A stretch of 64,000 bases of DNA, taken from Clostridiales bacterium (GTDB taxonomy: Bacteria > Bacillota > Clostridia > Oscillospirales > Oscillospiraceae). Location of the stretch: the NCBI GenBank assembly GCA_004556755.1, contig SFFW01000002.1, positions 26,970 through 90,969 of the forward strand, in the 5' to 3' direction. Of the stretch, positions 26,570 to 35,487 are shown piece by piece (within the stretch, counting starts at the first letter, position 1; every line of letters starts with the position of its first letter). The translations under genes were made by a program, and so were the position numbers. Under the pieces are notes generated by a model that was given only the letters and a program-made list of their open reading frames with translations, was not told the origin of the DNA and did no database searches.

Positions 26570-28072
26570 ATGAACGGATATGTAATCGCACTTGACCAGG
26601 GAACTACAAGCTCCAGAGCCATAGTGTTTGACAGCGTTGGAACGCCTGTCACGATAGCACAGTACCCCTTTGCTCAGATCTACCCCAAACCGGGCTGGGT
26701 CGAGCATGACCCCATGCTCATTCTCGAAACTCAGCTTCGAGCGCTGGCGGAAGCCTTTGAAAAAAGCGAGCTGTCTCCCACGGATATTGCCGGTATCGGT
26801 ATAACGAATCAGAGGGAAACGACGGTCGTTTGGGACAAAAATACCGGCAAACCGATATATAACGCCATTGTGTGGCAGTGCAGACGCACGGCGCCCATAT
26901 GCGATGAGCTGACCGCCAAAGGACTCGGCTCTTACATTAAGGACAAAACCGGGCTTCTTATCGACGCATATTTTTCCGGCACCAAGATCAAGTGGATACT
27001 CGACAATGTTGAAGGTGCAAGGGAAAGAGCCGAAAGAGGAGAGCTTCTGTTCGGAAACATCGACTCGTGGCTCATTTGGAATCTGACGGGCGGCAAAGCG
27101 CACGTCTCCGATTACTCCAATTGCTCACGCACCATGATATTCGACATTGATAAGCTTCAGTGGGACGAAACGCTTTGCAGCGAACTCGGCATTCCCATGT
27201 GCATGCTGCCAGAGCCTGTGCCTTCCGCAATGACTTACGGCAAGGTGGCAGCCGGAATATCGGGACTCGAAATGCTTGCCGGTGTGCCTGTCTGCGGCAG
27301 CGCAGGAGATCAGGCTGCGGCGCTGCTCGGACAGGGCTGCATAATCCCCGGACAGGCAAAGAACACCTACGGTACCGGATGCTTTACGCTTATGAACACA
27401 GGTGCACAGTCGGTCAGGAGCCAGTGCGGACTTGTGACGAGCGTTGCATGGTCTGTCGGCGGCAAGACTACATATGCCCTCGAAGGCAGCGTTTTCAATG
27501 CGGGGAGCTCTATCCAGTGGCTGCGTGATGAGCTTGGACTCATCGGCACCTCCTCGGAATGTGAGGGACTTGCAACGAGCGTACCCGACAACGGCGGCGT
27601 TTACCTCGTGTCTGCTTTCACGGGTCTTGGCGCACCCAGATGGGATATGTACGCAAGAGGTGCGATCGTGGGACTGACGAGAGGCTCAACAAAGGCACAT
27701 ATCGCAAGAGCTGCGCTTGAAGGCATAAGCTATCAGGTCAAGGACCTGCTCAACGCAATGGAAAAGGACTGCGGCGAGGAGCTTTCCGCACTTCGTGTGG
27801 ACGGCGGAGCTTCGGTAAATAACTTCCTCCTGCAATTCCAGTCGGATATCCTCGGAAAGCCCATAGACAGACCGAAAATGGTTGAAACGACTGCCTTCGG
27901 CGCTGCCTTCCTTGCAGGCCTTGCCACCGGCGTGTGGTCGGATATATCCGAGATCTCGTCGCTCCGCAGGTCCGACAGAGTGTTTGTTCCCGAAATGGAC
28001 AGTGACGAGGCTCAGCGGCTTTACGCAAAGTGGCTCAAGGCGGTCGAGAGGGCAGCAAAGTGGGAAGACTGA
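26570..28072 (+). CDS. glpK: Glycerol kinase
   Basis: FGGY-family kinase that phosphorylates glycerol to sn-glycerol-3-phosphate. The 500-residue protein has DQGTTSSRAIVFD at the N-terminus, the substrate-contact GITNQRETT and NAIVWQCRRT, FGNIDSWLIWNLTGG, and the ATP-site GTGCFTLMNTG. TGGAGGATC lies upstream of the ATG. There is no glpF or glpD beside it. The 3' end overlaps the DUF1015 gene by 13 nt. No clear plus-strand promoter was found in the 97-bp divergent gap beyond a TATAAT at 26504. Confidence 0.97.
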   Translation: MNGYVIALDQGTTSSRAIVFDSVGTPVTIAQYPFAQIYPKPGWVEHDPMLILETQLRALAEAFEKSELSPTDIAGIGITNQRETTVVWDKNTGKPIYNAIVWQCRRTAPICDELTAKGLGSYIKDKTGLLIDAYFSGTKIKWILDNVEGARERAERGELLFGNIDSWLIWNLTGGKAHVSDYSNCSRTMIFDIDKLQWDETLCSELGIPMCMLPEPVPSAMTYGKVAAGISGLEMLAGVPVCGSAGDQAAALLGQGCIIPGQAKNTYGTGCFTLMNTGAQSVRSQCGLVTSVAWSVGGKTTYALEGSVFNAGSSIQWLRDELGLIGTSSECEGLATSVPDNGGVYLVSAFTGLGAPRWDMYARGAIVGLTRGSTKAHIARAALEGISYQVKDLLNAMEKDCGEELSALRVDGGASVNNFLLQFQSDILGKPIDRPKMVETTAFGAAFLAGLATGVWSDISEISSLRRSDRVFVPEMDSDEAQRLYAKWLKAVERAAKWED

Positions 28073-29292
28073 CAAAAGCCTGCTTTACCGCCGCAGATAT
28101 TCTCATACCCAAGGTTTCGGATATGCAGGCGTGGAGCGTCATTGCCTGCGACCAGTTCACCTCCGAGCCTGAGTATTGGAGCGAGGTTTACAAAAGAGTG
28201 GGCGATAAGCCCTCAAGCCTCAGGCTTATACTGCCGGAAGCGCTGCTTTCGCAGAAGGATACCGATTCCGAACGCAGCAAAATATATGATACCATGCGCA
28301 CATATCTTGATGAGGGCATTTTTGAAAAGCTCGAAAACAGCTATGTTTACGTCGAACGCACTCTGAGCTCTGGTGCGGTGCGGAAGGGCATAGTCGGCGC
28401 TTTGGACCTTGAAGCCTACGACTGGGCGCCGGGGTCCGAGCTTCCGGTGAGAGCGACGGAGGACACCGTTGAGGACCGACTTCCGGCGAGGATCAAGATC
28501 CGCAGAAAAGCACTTCTCGAAATGCCGCACATTCTGATATTTGTCAACGACCCTGAAAACAGCCTGATCTCGTCTATTAAAAAGGGCAAAGCGCTTTACG
28601 ACTTTGAGCTTATGCAAAACGGCGGCAGAGTCTCCGGCTGGCAGGCAGCGGATAATTGTGCCGTTGACGCCGCTCTTGAGCATTTCTTTGAGAGTGCCTC
28701 CGCAAAGGGAGAAGACCCTCTGTTTATGGCTATCGGTGACGGAAATCACAGCGTTGCGGCGGCAAAAAAGTACTGGGACGAGATAAAGAAAGCTCTCAGC
28801 CCGGAGGAGAGAGCGACTCACCCGGCAAGGTATGCGTTAGCGGAGCTTGTGAACATTCACGATCAGGCGATCGACTTTAAGCCGATACACAGGCTCATCT
28901 ACGGAACTGACACTAAAACGTTTTTTGACGAGCTTAAAGCACGCTTCGCCGCAGCGGACGATGCCAAAACTGCAGTGAAGTGCTTTTCCGGCGGCAAATC
29001 TATTGAGATAGGCTTTGATAGGATGACCTACGGCGAGATAATTGCCGCTTGTGAGGCATTCTGCAAAGAGTATGCCGCAAAGCACGGTGGTCATCTTGAC
29101 TACATCCACGGTGATGCCGAGTGCATAAAAATGTCGCAAAAGGACGGCTGCTGCTGCCTGCTTATGCCGCAGATACCGAAAGAGGGACTTTTTGAAACGG
29201 TCGTAAAAAGCGGTGCATTTCCGAGGAAAAGTTTTTCCATCGGTAACGCCGAGGACAAAAGATATTATCTCGAATGCAGAAGAATCAAATAA
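28060..29292 (+). CDS. DUF1015 family protein
   Basis: 410 residues, soluble, matching the DUF1015 family: RLTKACFTAADILIPKV near the start, FMAIGDGNHSVAAAKKYW in the middle (the conserved GDGNHS), and ALAELVNIHD. The biochemical function is unknown; homologues often sit near serine-biosynthesis genes. I choose GTG 28060 with GAGGG 7 nt upstream, which makes it overlap glpK by 13 nt; a start at 28030 would lie deeper inside glpK. Translational coupling to glycerol kinase is unusual and may hint at a shared pathway. Confidence 0.8.
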   Translation: MGRLTKACFTAADILIPKVSDMQAWSVIACDQFTSEPEYWSEVYKRVGDKPSSLRLILPEALLSQKDTDSERSKIYDTMRTYLDEGIFEKLENSYVYVERTLSSGAVRKGIVGALDLEAYDWAPGSELPVRATEDTVEDRLPARIKIRRKALLEMPHILIFVNDPENSLISSIKKGKALYDFELMQNGGRVSGWQAADNCAVDAALEHFFESASAKGEDPLFMAIGDGNHSVAAAKKYWDEIKKALSPEERATHPARYALAELVNIHDQAIDFKPIHRLIYGTDTKTFFDELKARFAAADDAKTAVKCFSGGKSIEIGFDRMTYGEIIAACEAFCKEYAAKHGGHLDYIHGDAECIKMSQKDGCCCLLMPQIPKEGLFETVVKSGAFPRKSFSIGNAEDKRYYLECRRIK

Positions 29293-29297
29293 TTATC

Positions 29298-29326
29298 TTG
29301 TAATGGTAATTGTTCTGTGATAAAAT
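29298..29326 (+). promoter_or_regulatory. Promoter of yebC
   Basis: TTGTAA (29298-29303), 17-nt spacer, TAAAAT (29321-29326), 6 nt after the DUF1015 stop. Confidence 0.7.
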
Positions 29327-29369
29327 AATTGCCGTTAAATTTGTATTTTACTTTAAGGAGCTGTTAAAT

Positions 29370-30104
29370 ATGTCGGGACATTCCAAATGGCATAACATAC
29401 AGAAAACTAAGGGCGCAGCGGACGCAAAGCGTGCGCAGGCGTTTACCAAGATTGCCAGAGAAATGATAGTTGCCGTTAAAGAAGGCGGAAGCGGAGACCC
29501 CAATAACAATTCACGCCTTGCCGCCGTCATCACCAAGGCAAAGGCCGCAAATATGCCGAACGATAACATCAAGCGCACTATCGACAAGGCACTGGGCGCA
29601 GGCAATACCGACAACTATGAAAAAATAGTTTATGAAGGCTACGGACCTCAGGGCGTTGCGATCATCGTCGAGACGATGACCGACAACCGCAACCGTACTG
29701 CCGGTGAGATTCGTCACTACTTCGACAAGTACGGCGGAAACATGGGCGCCGCTAACTGCGTTTCATGGTCGTTCGACAAGAAGGGCGTCATCGTTATTGA
29801 CAACGAGGACGAGGAGCTTGACGAGGACACCGTTATGATGGAGGCTCTTGAAGCGGGCGCCGACGACTTTGAGCCGGACGACGAAAGCTTTGTGGTTTAT
29901 ACGAAGCCCGACGATGTTTCTCCCGTTGCAGAAGCACTTTCCGCTGCCGGATATAAACTTCTCTCCGCACAGGTCGAGATGCTTCCGCAGAACGGCTACA
30001 TAAAGCTCACCAACGAGGACGACATTAAGAATCTTCAGAAGATGCTCGATATGTTCGATGACAACGACGACGTTCAGAACGTTTGGCACAACTGGGAAGA
30101 GTAA
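29370..30104 (+). CDS. yebC: YebC/PmpR family protein
   Basis: 244 residues, a TACO1-like family. The N-terminus MSGHSKWHNIQKTKGAADA is invariant. Members were described as transcriptional regulators and more recently as factors that relieve ribosome stalling at proline-rich stretches. The acidic central domain and normal length are seen. ATG 29370 follows AAGGAG at 9 nt; the frame opens 60 nt earlier without a ribosome site. A single-gene unit with its own promoter and terminator. Confidence 0.95.
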   Translation: MSGHSKWHNIQKTKGAADAKRAQAFTKIAREMIVAVKEGGSGDPNNNSRLAAVITKAKAANMPNDNIKRTIDKALGAGNTDNYEKIVYEGYGPQGVAIIVETMTDNRNRTAGEIRHYFDKYGGNMGAANCVSWSFDKKGVIVIDNEDEELDEDTVMMEALEAGADDFEPDDESFVVYTKPDDVSPVAEALSAAGYKLLSAQVEMLPQNGYIKLTNEDDIKNLQKMLDMFDDNDDVQNVWHNWEE

Positions 30105-30111
30105 TAACGGT

Positions 30112-30144
30112 ATCGGGCATCCGTTTTAGGATGCCCGATTTTTT
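30112..30144 (+). terminator. Terminator of yebC
   Basis: ATCGGGCATCC / GGATGCCCGAT with a 6-nt loop and a T run. Confidence 0.9.
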
Positions 30145-30148
30145 GTGC

Positions 30149-30184
30149 AAAAAATCCTCCGCAGCAGTCGTTGCGGAGGATTTT
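30149..30184 (-). terminator. Terminator of the DUF3048 lipoprotein gene
   Basis: AAAATCCTCCGCA / TGCGGAGGATTTT with an 8-nt loop. The A run on its left is a T run on the minus strand, so it ends the minus-strand lipoprotein transcript. It stands next to the yebC terminator, giving two dedicated back-to-back terminators. Confidence 0.88.
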
Positions 30185-30196
30185 GCTTAGATCAAA

Positions 30197-31297
30197 TTAT
30201 GCGTTCCAGTTAACGCCGCCGATGCCGTCGAGGTCGCTGACGCAGACAAAGGTCTTGCCAATGCCGAGTGCGAGCTTGGAGCCGTCTTCAAGCGTGTAGT
30301 GGAAGGAGTCGTCAAGGGAGCTGCGGGTCCACTTGATGGGAACGTAGTTGCCGCCGCAGCAGAAGTAGCCGGTGCCGCTGCCGACAAATTCCATAGCAAC
30401 GTGACCCTTGTAGTCGCCGGTCTGAGAAAGGGGAACGTTGAGTACAATAACATTTGTGAAGGTAAGTGCGGTCCCGTTCTCATCAACGTAGGGGTGCTGG
30501 GTGTTGCCGCTCTCGTTCATACTGAGAGCGTAAAGCTTGGTGGTGGAGTCGTACTTGAAGTTGGAAGCAAATGCGCCGGTGCCGTACTTAACGGTGAAGT
30601 TGGCTGCGGGAGTGGTGCACTGGCTTGCGGCTTCGGGGCTGAAGATGAGACCGTAGGTGGTGTCATAGCCGGAAGCATGCTTGGTGTAGCCCAAACGCTC
30701 GGCGTTGGAAACGACGTTGGAGCCTTCAAGGTATGCGGTATGCTCGATGTTCTTACCGGCATTTATTCTTTCCTGGCTCCTGTGTCCGGTGTAATCGCCG
30801 TCAAGTGCGTCCATGTCGGGGATGTTGTTTTCACGGGTGTATGCAACGGTGTTCTCTCTGGTGTCCTCGCTGCGTCCCCAGTGGACATAGATGGCGTCGT
30901 AGGACTTGCAAAGGCTTGCAAAATAGGTTCTTGCGCTTCTGACATAGCCGATATCGAGACCACTGATGTCGTCGTATATCGCCATAAGTCTCGTTGCACC
31001 TTCAACCGAAACTTCGTAGATTATGGAAGCCTCGGAGAGGTTCTTCGCATAACGTGCAGCCGGGACATTGTTTATCATAACACAGTAGGGGCGCATAGTC
31101 GTGTCGTAGCTGTCAAGAGCTTCGCCGGTCAGGGGGTTTATCGGTCCGGTCACGATGTTGTCAACCTTTACGTCTTCGCCTGCGGGAGTGGTCTTGGGTT
31201 CATCGGTGCCGCCGTTGTTTGCCTCGTCCTTTGCACATGACGTGAACATTGCGCAAACAAACAGAACGGCAAGGAAGATTGAAATAAATCTTTTCAT
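30197..31297 (-). CDS. DUF3048 (YerB-like) lipoprotein
   Basis: 366 residues. A lipoprotein signal peptide with lipobox FTSC (Cys at residue 20) is followed by a Thr/Asp-rich linker and a DUF3048 domain: PYCVMINNVPAARY, VYEVSVEGATRLMAIY, IGYVRSARTYF. Bacillus YerB belongs here; the function is unknown, though wall-associated activity is likely from location. It is followed on the minus strand by a strong terminator and preceded by a near-consensus promoter. Confidence 0.85.
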   Translation of the reverse strand: MKRFISIFLAVLFVCAMFTSCAKDEANNGGTDEPKTTPAGEDVKVDNIVTGPINPLTGEALDSYDTTMRPYCVMINNVPAARYAKNLSEASIIYEVSVEGATRLMAIYDDISGLDIGYVRSARTYFASLCKSYDAIYVHWGRSEDTRENTVAYTRENNIPDMDALDGDYTGHRSQERINAGKNIEHTAYLEGSNVVSNAERLGYTKHASGYDTTYGLIFSPEAASQCTTPAANFTVKYGTGAFASNFKYDSTTKLYALSMNESGNTQHPYVDENGTALTFTNVIVLNVPLSQTGDYKGHVAMEFVGSGTGYFCCGGNYVPIKWTRSSLDDSFHYTLEDGSKLALGIGKTFVCVSDLDGIGGVNWNA

Positions 31298-31330
31298 GTT
31301 AAATCACCTCGGATTTAGAATTGCATTGAC

Positions 31331-31359
31331 ATAATACTACTATTAGCGCATATTGTCAA
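31331..31359 (-). promoter_or_regulatory. Promoter of the DUF3048 lipoprotein gene
   Basis: On the minus strand TTGACA (31359-31354), 17-nt spacer, TATTAT (31336-31331). Its -35 shares bases with the -35 of the divergent promoter. Confidence 0.8.
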
Positions 31360-31381
31360 ATTATAAAGATTGTGCTACTAT
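31353..31381 (+). promoter_or_regulatory. Promoter of the TIGR01440 gene
   Basis: TTGTCA (31353-31358), 17-nt spacer, TACTAT (31376-31381). It overlaps the -35 of the minus-strand promoter. Confidence 0.65.
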
Positions 31382-31417
31382 ATATTTAATTTCAATTGAC
31401 CGTTGGAGATGATTACA

Positions 31418-31963
31418 ATGTATGATGAATACAGGCTCAAAACAGAAAATGCAGTTAGAGAGCTGCTGCAAAGATCGGGAGTAAAAAGCGGCGACCTCGT
31501 GGTTGTCGGCTGTTCGTCGAGCGAGGTTCTGGGCGAGCATATCGGAAAAGGCTCTTCGCCGGAAACGGGAAAGGTGATCGCCGAAACGATTTTGAATGTG
31601 CTGTCGGAAAACGGGGTCTTCCTTGCCGCACAGTGCTGTGAGCATCTGAACAGAGCGCTTGTTATCGAACGTGCCGCCGCCGAAAAGTTTATGTACGACG
31701 AGGTGTGCGTCCGCCCGATGCCGAAGGCAGGCGGTTCCTTTGCTACTGCGGTTTATGACGCAATGACGGACCCCGTTGTCGTGGAACACGTCAAGGCAAA
31801 GGCGGGGCTTGACATCGGCAATACGCTTATCGGTATGCACCTGCGTGACGTTGCGGTGCCGCTGAGACTCAGTGTCAAGAAAATCGGTCAGGCGCACCTC
31901 AATGCGGCGTATACGAGACCGAAGCTGATAGGCGGCGAAAGAGCGCACTATCCCGAAAAGTAA
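31418..31963 (+). CDS. TIGR01440/UPF0340 (YwlG-like) family protein
   Basis: 181 residues. The family-specific GDLVVVGCSSSEVLGEHIG and FLAAQCCEHLNRALVIER are present, with conserved Cys and His. Function unknown; Bacillus YwlG lies near glyA and upp. The protein may be slightly short at its C-terminus but ends normally before a palindrome. Start ATG 31418 has GGAG 9 nt upstream; another ATG at 31409 lies inside the ribosome site. Confidence 0.85.
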   Translation: MYDEYRLKTENAVRELLQRSGVKSGDLVVVGCSSSEVLGEHIGKGSSPETGKVIAETILNVLSENGVFLAAQCCEHLNRALVIERAAAEKFMYDEVCVRPMPKAGGSFATAVYDAMTDPVVVEHVKAKAGLDIGNTLIGMHLRDVAVPLRLSVKKIGQAHLNAAYTRPKLIGGERAHYPEK

Positions 31964-31974
31964 TAAAAATGTAT

Positions 31975-32002
31975 TGACGGCAGCTCATGTGAGCTGCCGT
32001 CA
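31975..32002. terminator. Convergent hairpin between the TIGR01440 gene and dapA
   Basis: TGACGGCAGCTCA / TGAGCTGCCGTCA, a perfect 13-bp stem around TG. No clean T run on the plus strand; ATTTTTAT follows on the minus strand, so termination of dapA is more likely. Confidence 0.7.
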
Positions 32003-32007
32003 TCGCT

Positions 32008-32895
32008 TTATAAGATATCACACCTATGAAGCTCCTCTTTGAGCTTTATCAGATTTCCTTCCGACATTGAGGTCAGCGGCAGCCTTAGCTCACCGACGTC
32101 CTTACCGCACAGGTTCATTGCGGTTTTGATCGGCATCGGGTTTGTCTCGATGAAAAAGGCATGGAACAGAGCTGCGTATCTTAGGTAAAGCTCCGATGCA
32201 TTCGTGAAATCACCATCAAGGCAGAGGGAGCATACCTTAGCAAGCACGCCTGGCAGCAGGTTTGAGGCAACCGAAATTACCCCCAAAGCGCCCATTGCCA
32301 TCATCGGCACCGTGTTGTCGTCATTTCCGCTCCATATATTCAGTGCATCGCCGCATCTTGCCCTTGTATTCGTAAACAACGTGATATCACCGGAGGCTTC
32401 CTTGACACCGTTTATGTTGGGGTGCTTGGAGAGCCGTTCGTATGTGTCGGCGGTAATACCTATCCCGGTGCGGCTGGGAACGTTATACAGGATCATCGGA
32501 ATGTCGACCCGGTCCGCAACGTATGTAAAATGCTCATACAGACCGCTTTGCGAGGTCTTGTTGTAGTACGGAGTGACCATCAATATACCGTCGGCGCCGA
32601 AATGCTTGGCGCTCTTTGCTTTTTTCAGAGCCGTCTCCGTATTGTTGCTGCCGACTCCGGCAATGATCTTCATGCGTCCGTTGTTGTACTTGCATGCAAA
32701 ATCAATAAGCTCCTCGTGCTCGTAAGCGCTCATCGTTGCGTTTTCACCCGTGGTGCCGCACACTACGAGCGCATTCGTTCCGTTATCGTACTGAAAGTCC
32801 ATCAGTTCGCTGAAACGCTCAAAGTCGATACCGCTCTTGCAAAACGGTGTGACGATGGCGGTGCATGAACCCTTGAAAATAGGTGTTTTAGTCAT
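32008..32895 (-). CDS. dapA: 4-hydroxy-tetrahydrodipicolinate synthase
   Basis: Condenses pyruvate with aspartate semialdehyde in lysine and peptidoglycan precursor synthesis; also feeds dipicolinate in spores. 295 residues, TIM barrel. GTTGENATM, the Tyr in MILYNVPSRTG, and the Schiff-base Lys in INGVKEASGD are present. GGAGG precedes the ATG. It stands alone, without dapB. Confidence 0.95.
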   Translation of the reverse strand: MTKTPIFKGSCTAIVTPFCKSGIDFERFSELMDFQYDNGTNALVVCGTTGENATMSAYEHEELIDFACKYNNGRMKIIAGVGSNNTETALKKAKSAKHFGADGILMVTPYYNKTSQSGLYEHFTYVADRVDIPMILYNVPSRTGIGITADTYERLSKHPNINGVKEASGDITLFTNTRARCGDALNIWSGNDDNTVPMMAMGALGVISVASNLLPGVLAKVCSLCLDGDFTNASELYLRYAALFHAFFIETNPMPIKTAMNLCGKDVGELRLPLTSMSEGNLIKLKEELHRCDIL

Positions 32896-32967
32896 ATGCT
32901 ACCTCCATAATATCAGCCTGTTTAGAAGATATTCGGCAAGGTGGCAGCTTATGCCTGTACATAAAAC

Positions 32968-32996
32968 TTGAATTTGAGAGGGGCTTATATTATAAT
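32968..32996 (+). promoter_or_regulatory. Promoter of the SpoIID-like gene
   Basis: TTGAAT (32968-32973), 17-nt spacer, TATAAT (32991-32996). This is a vegetative-type promoter, so the gene may not be restricted to sporulation. Confidence 0.75.
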
Positions 32997-33028
32997 AATG
33001 TAGCATTTTACGTCGAAAGGCAGATTTG

Positions 33029-34456
33029 ATGATTTCAGAGATAAAGAAAAAGCTGTCGCTGCTGCTTGTGTTTGTGCTTCTTGCCGCATTGTTTCCGACT
33101 GCGGCAAATGCCGATACGCAGGCGGAGCCCGAGATACCGTATTTTGATCTTCCGTGTGCGATAACTGCAATCAAGGTTGGACTGTATTCCGGTTCTGCTG
33201 CGCTGTACGGTGTCGAGTTGGAGAATCCGAACGGTGAGGGCTATGACATAGGGTACTACGATTTTTCCAGGCAGTTCCGCAAGATAGCGGAGACCGATCA
33301 CTGTGCTGTAAGCATTGCACCCGTCTCGTCCGAGCGCTGCTATGTATTGCTTGAGAAAAACTTTGAGTCATATGCCGCAGCAGCCGCTGCTGCCTCGGAC
33401 GCAGACGGCTTGCCGGTTTACAGCAACAGGCGCTTCAAGGTCGCAACCGCCGCATATGAGAGCGAAGCCGAAGCAAAGGCGGCGCTCGTGAGCGGCACAG
33501 AGCTGCTGAAAGCGGGAAACAACACCTCACTCATCACGAGCGGCGACAAAGCAATATTCCTGTTTGACAGCGCAAATATCAGCCTTGCACTCAAGCCGAT
33601 TGGTGTAAACGGCGAAGGCGAGGCAAGGCTCAGAGATGACATTTACCGTGGAGGCATCGAACTGCTGCGCACCTCAAGCGGCGCTTATACGGTAATAAAC
33701 TATGTCGGAATTGAGGACTATGTGAAGGGCGTTTTGCCGTATGAGGTCGGGGGAAACTGGCCCCTTGACTCCCTGAAAGCGCAGGCTGCCTGTGCAAGGA
33801 CCTATGCCATCAACAATGTGAACGCCTATATCGACGACGGTTTTGACGTCAGAGCCGACACATACAGCCAGGTGTACCACGGTGTGAGCGGTACGACCGA
33901 AAGCACGAACATTGCAGCGGACGAGACCGCCGGGAAGTTTGTGCGTTACGAAGGCGTTATTTGCAGAGTGTACTACATGTCATCGGACGGCGGAGCTACC
34001 GAAAGCGGAGCAAACGTGTTCGGTGAAAGACGGGAATACCTCACGGGCGTTGAGGATAGCTATGAGCTTGCCGAGGATTACTATAACAAGAGCTGGTCCG
34101 AGACAAAAAGCGAAGCTGCACTTTTGTCGAGGCTCAACAGGTTCGGCTATGAGCTTAGTGACATTGAGAGCATAACCCCCGTGCTGTCGGAAAGCGGAAA
34201 TGTAATTGCTATCGAATTTGCATCAAGCAGCGGAGAAACCGTGACAGTTGACAAAACTGACTGCTACATGGTTCCGGGGCTTAATAGTATAAGATTTGAT
34301 GTTGAAAAGCTTGACGCTGCTTTTAAGTTTTCCGGCAGCGGATGGGGACACAACTGCGGAATGAGCCAGTGGGGAGCGTATTCTATGGCTGCAAACTTCG
34401 GCTTTGACTGCAATGCGATCATTGATTTTTATTTTAGCGGAGCGTATATCGGATGA
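33029..34456 (+). CDS. SpoIID/LytB domain secreted protein
   Basis: 475 residues with an N-terminal signal peptide or anchor (KKKLSLLLVFVLLAALFPTAANA). The SpoIID/LytB amidase-enhancer domain fills residues 190-475: GIEDYVKGVLPYEVGGNWP, QAACARTYA, and GSGWGHNCGMSQWGAYSMA at the end. SpoIID is a lytic transglycosylase that drives engulfment of the forespore, and related LytB proteins activate amidases in growing cells. The middle (residues 90-145) resembles a SPOR-like repeat (AAYESEAEAKAAL). The last 4 nt overlap queA. True SpoIID usually sits near spoIIID/murA, so this may be a paralogue. Confidence 0.82.
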   Translation: MISEIKKKLSLLLVFVLLAALFPTAANADTQAEPEIPYFDLPCAITAIKVGLYSGSAALYGVELENPNGEGYDIGYYDFSRQFRKIAETDHCAVSIAPVSSERCYVLLEKNFESYAAAAAAASDADGLPVYSNRRFKVATAAYESEAEAKAALVSGTELLKAGNNTSLITSGDKAIFLFDSANISLALKPIGVNGEGEARLRDDIYRGGIELLRTSSGAYTVINYVGIEDYVKGVLPYEVGGNWPLDSLKAQAACARTYAINNVNAYIDDGFDVRADTYSQVYHGVSGTTESTNIAADETAGKFVRYEGVICRVYYMSSDGGATESGANVFGERREYLTGVEDSYELAEDYYNKSWSETKSEAALLSRLNRFGYELSDIESITPVLSESGNVIAIEFASSSGETVTVDKTDCYMVPGLNSIRFDVEKLDAAFKFSGSGWGHNCGMSQWGAYSMAANFGFDCNAIIDFYFSGAYIG

Positions 34457-35475
34457 ATAAAACTGACTTTTACTTTGACCTGCCGCCGGAGCTTATCGCA
34501 CAGACGCCGCTTGAAAAGCGTGACACTTCAAGGCTCCTGCATCTAGATAAGAAAACCGGTGAGATAAAGCACGGTCATTTTACCGACATTAAAAATTACC
34601 TGCGTCACGGAGACTGTCTCGTTTTGAACGACTCACGAGTTCTTCCGGCGAGACTGCTCGGTTCAAGACCCAGCGGCGGCGGGATCGAGCTTGTGCTGCT
34701 TCGTGACCTCGGCGACGGCTGCTGGGAATGCCTGAGCCGCCCCGGAAGAAAGACCCGCCCCGGACAGGAGATCATCTTCGGCAACGGAGAGCTGACCGCA
34801 ACGGTGCAGAGCGTGACCGAGGGCGGCAACAGGATAGTCAAGTTCCACTATGACGGGGTGTTTCTTGAGATATTGGAGCGCCTCGGGAAAATGCCGCTGC
34901 CGCCGTATATCAAGGAGGAGCTGAGCGACTCCGAGCGCTACCAGACGGTGTACTCGAAGGAGCTTGGCAGCGCAGCGGCGCCTACCGCAGGGCTGCATTT
35001 TACCAAGGAGCTTCTCAATGAGATTGAGGCGATGGGCGTTAAGATCAGATATGTGACGCTTCACGTCGGACTCGGAACCTTCAGACCCGTCAAGGCGGAG
35101 AAGATTGAGGAGCATGAAATGCACTCGGAGTTCTGCATGGTGCCGAAGGAAACCGCCGAGACCATTATGGAGACGAAGAAGTCGGGGGGACGGATAGTTG
35201 CGGTCGGGACCACTTCGTGCAGGACACTTGAAAGCTTTACGAATGATGATGGGATCATTAAGGAAAGCTCCGGTTGGACGAATATTTTCATCTATCCCGG
35301 ATACAAGTTCAAGTGCATTGATGCCTTGATAACAAACTTCCACCTGCCGGAAAGCACGCTTATAATGCTTGTTTCGGCTCTTGCCGGCAGGGAGAATGTT
35401 CTCAGAGCGTATGACGAGGCCGTGAGAGAAAAGTACAGATTTTTCTCTTTTGGCGATGCTATGATGATCGAATGA
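34453..35475 (+). CDS. queA: S-adenosylmethionine:tRNA ribosyltransferase-isomerase
   Basis: Transfers and isomerises ribose from SAM onto preQ1 in tRNA to give epoxyqueuosine. 340 residues; DFYFDLPPELIAQTPL, LNDSRVLPARLLG, TAGLHFTKELL and GTTSCRTLES are the family signatures. The start overlaps the SpoIID-like gene by 4 nt (ATGA), and tgt follows 12 nt later, so the queuosine steps are co-transcribed. Confidence 0.97.
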   Translation: MNKTDFYFDLPPELIAQTPLEKRDTSRLLHLDKKTGEIKHGHFTDIKNYLRHGDCLVLNDSRVLPARLLGSRPSGGGIELVLLRDLGDGCWECLSRPGRKTRPGQEIIFGNGELTATVQSVTEGGNRIVKFHYDGVFLEILERLGKMPLPPYIKEELSDSERYQTVYSKELGSAAAPTAGLHFTKELLNEIEAMGVKIRYVTLHVGLGTFRPVKAEKIEEHEMHSEFCMVPKETAETIMETKKSGGRIVAVGTTSCRTLESFTNDDGIIKESSGWTNIFIYPGYKFKCIDALITNFHLPESTLIMLVSALAGRENVLRAYDEAVREKYRFFSFGDAMMIE

Positions 35476-35487
35476 GGATTTGACGCT

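Noticed and set aside
34300..34460. A preQ1 riboswitch before queA
   Set aside because: queA starts inside the upstream coding sequence and no preQ1 aptamer signature is present.
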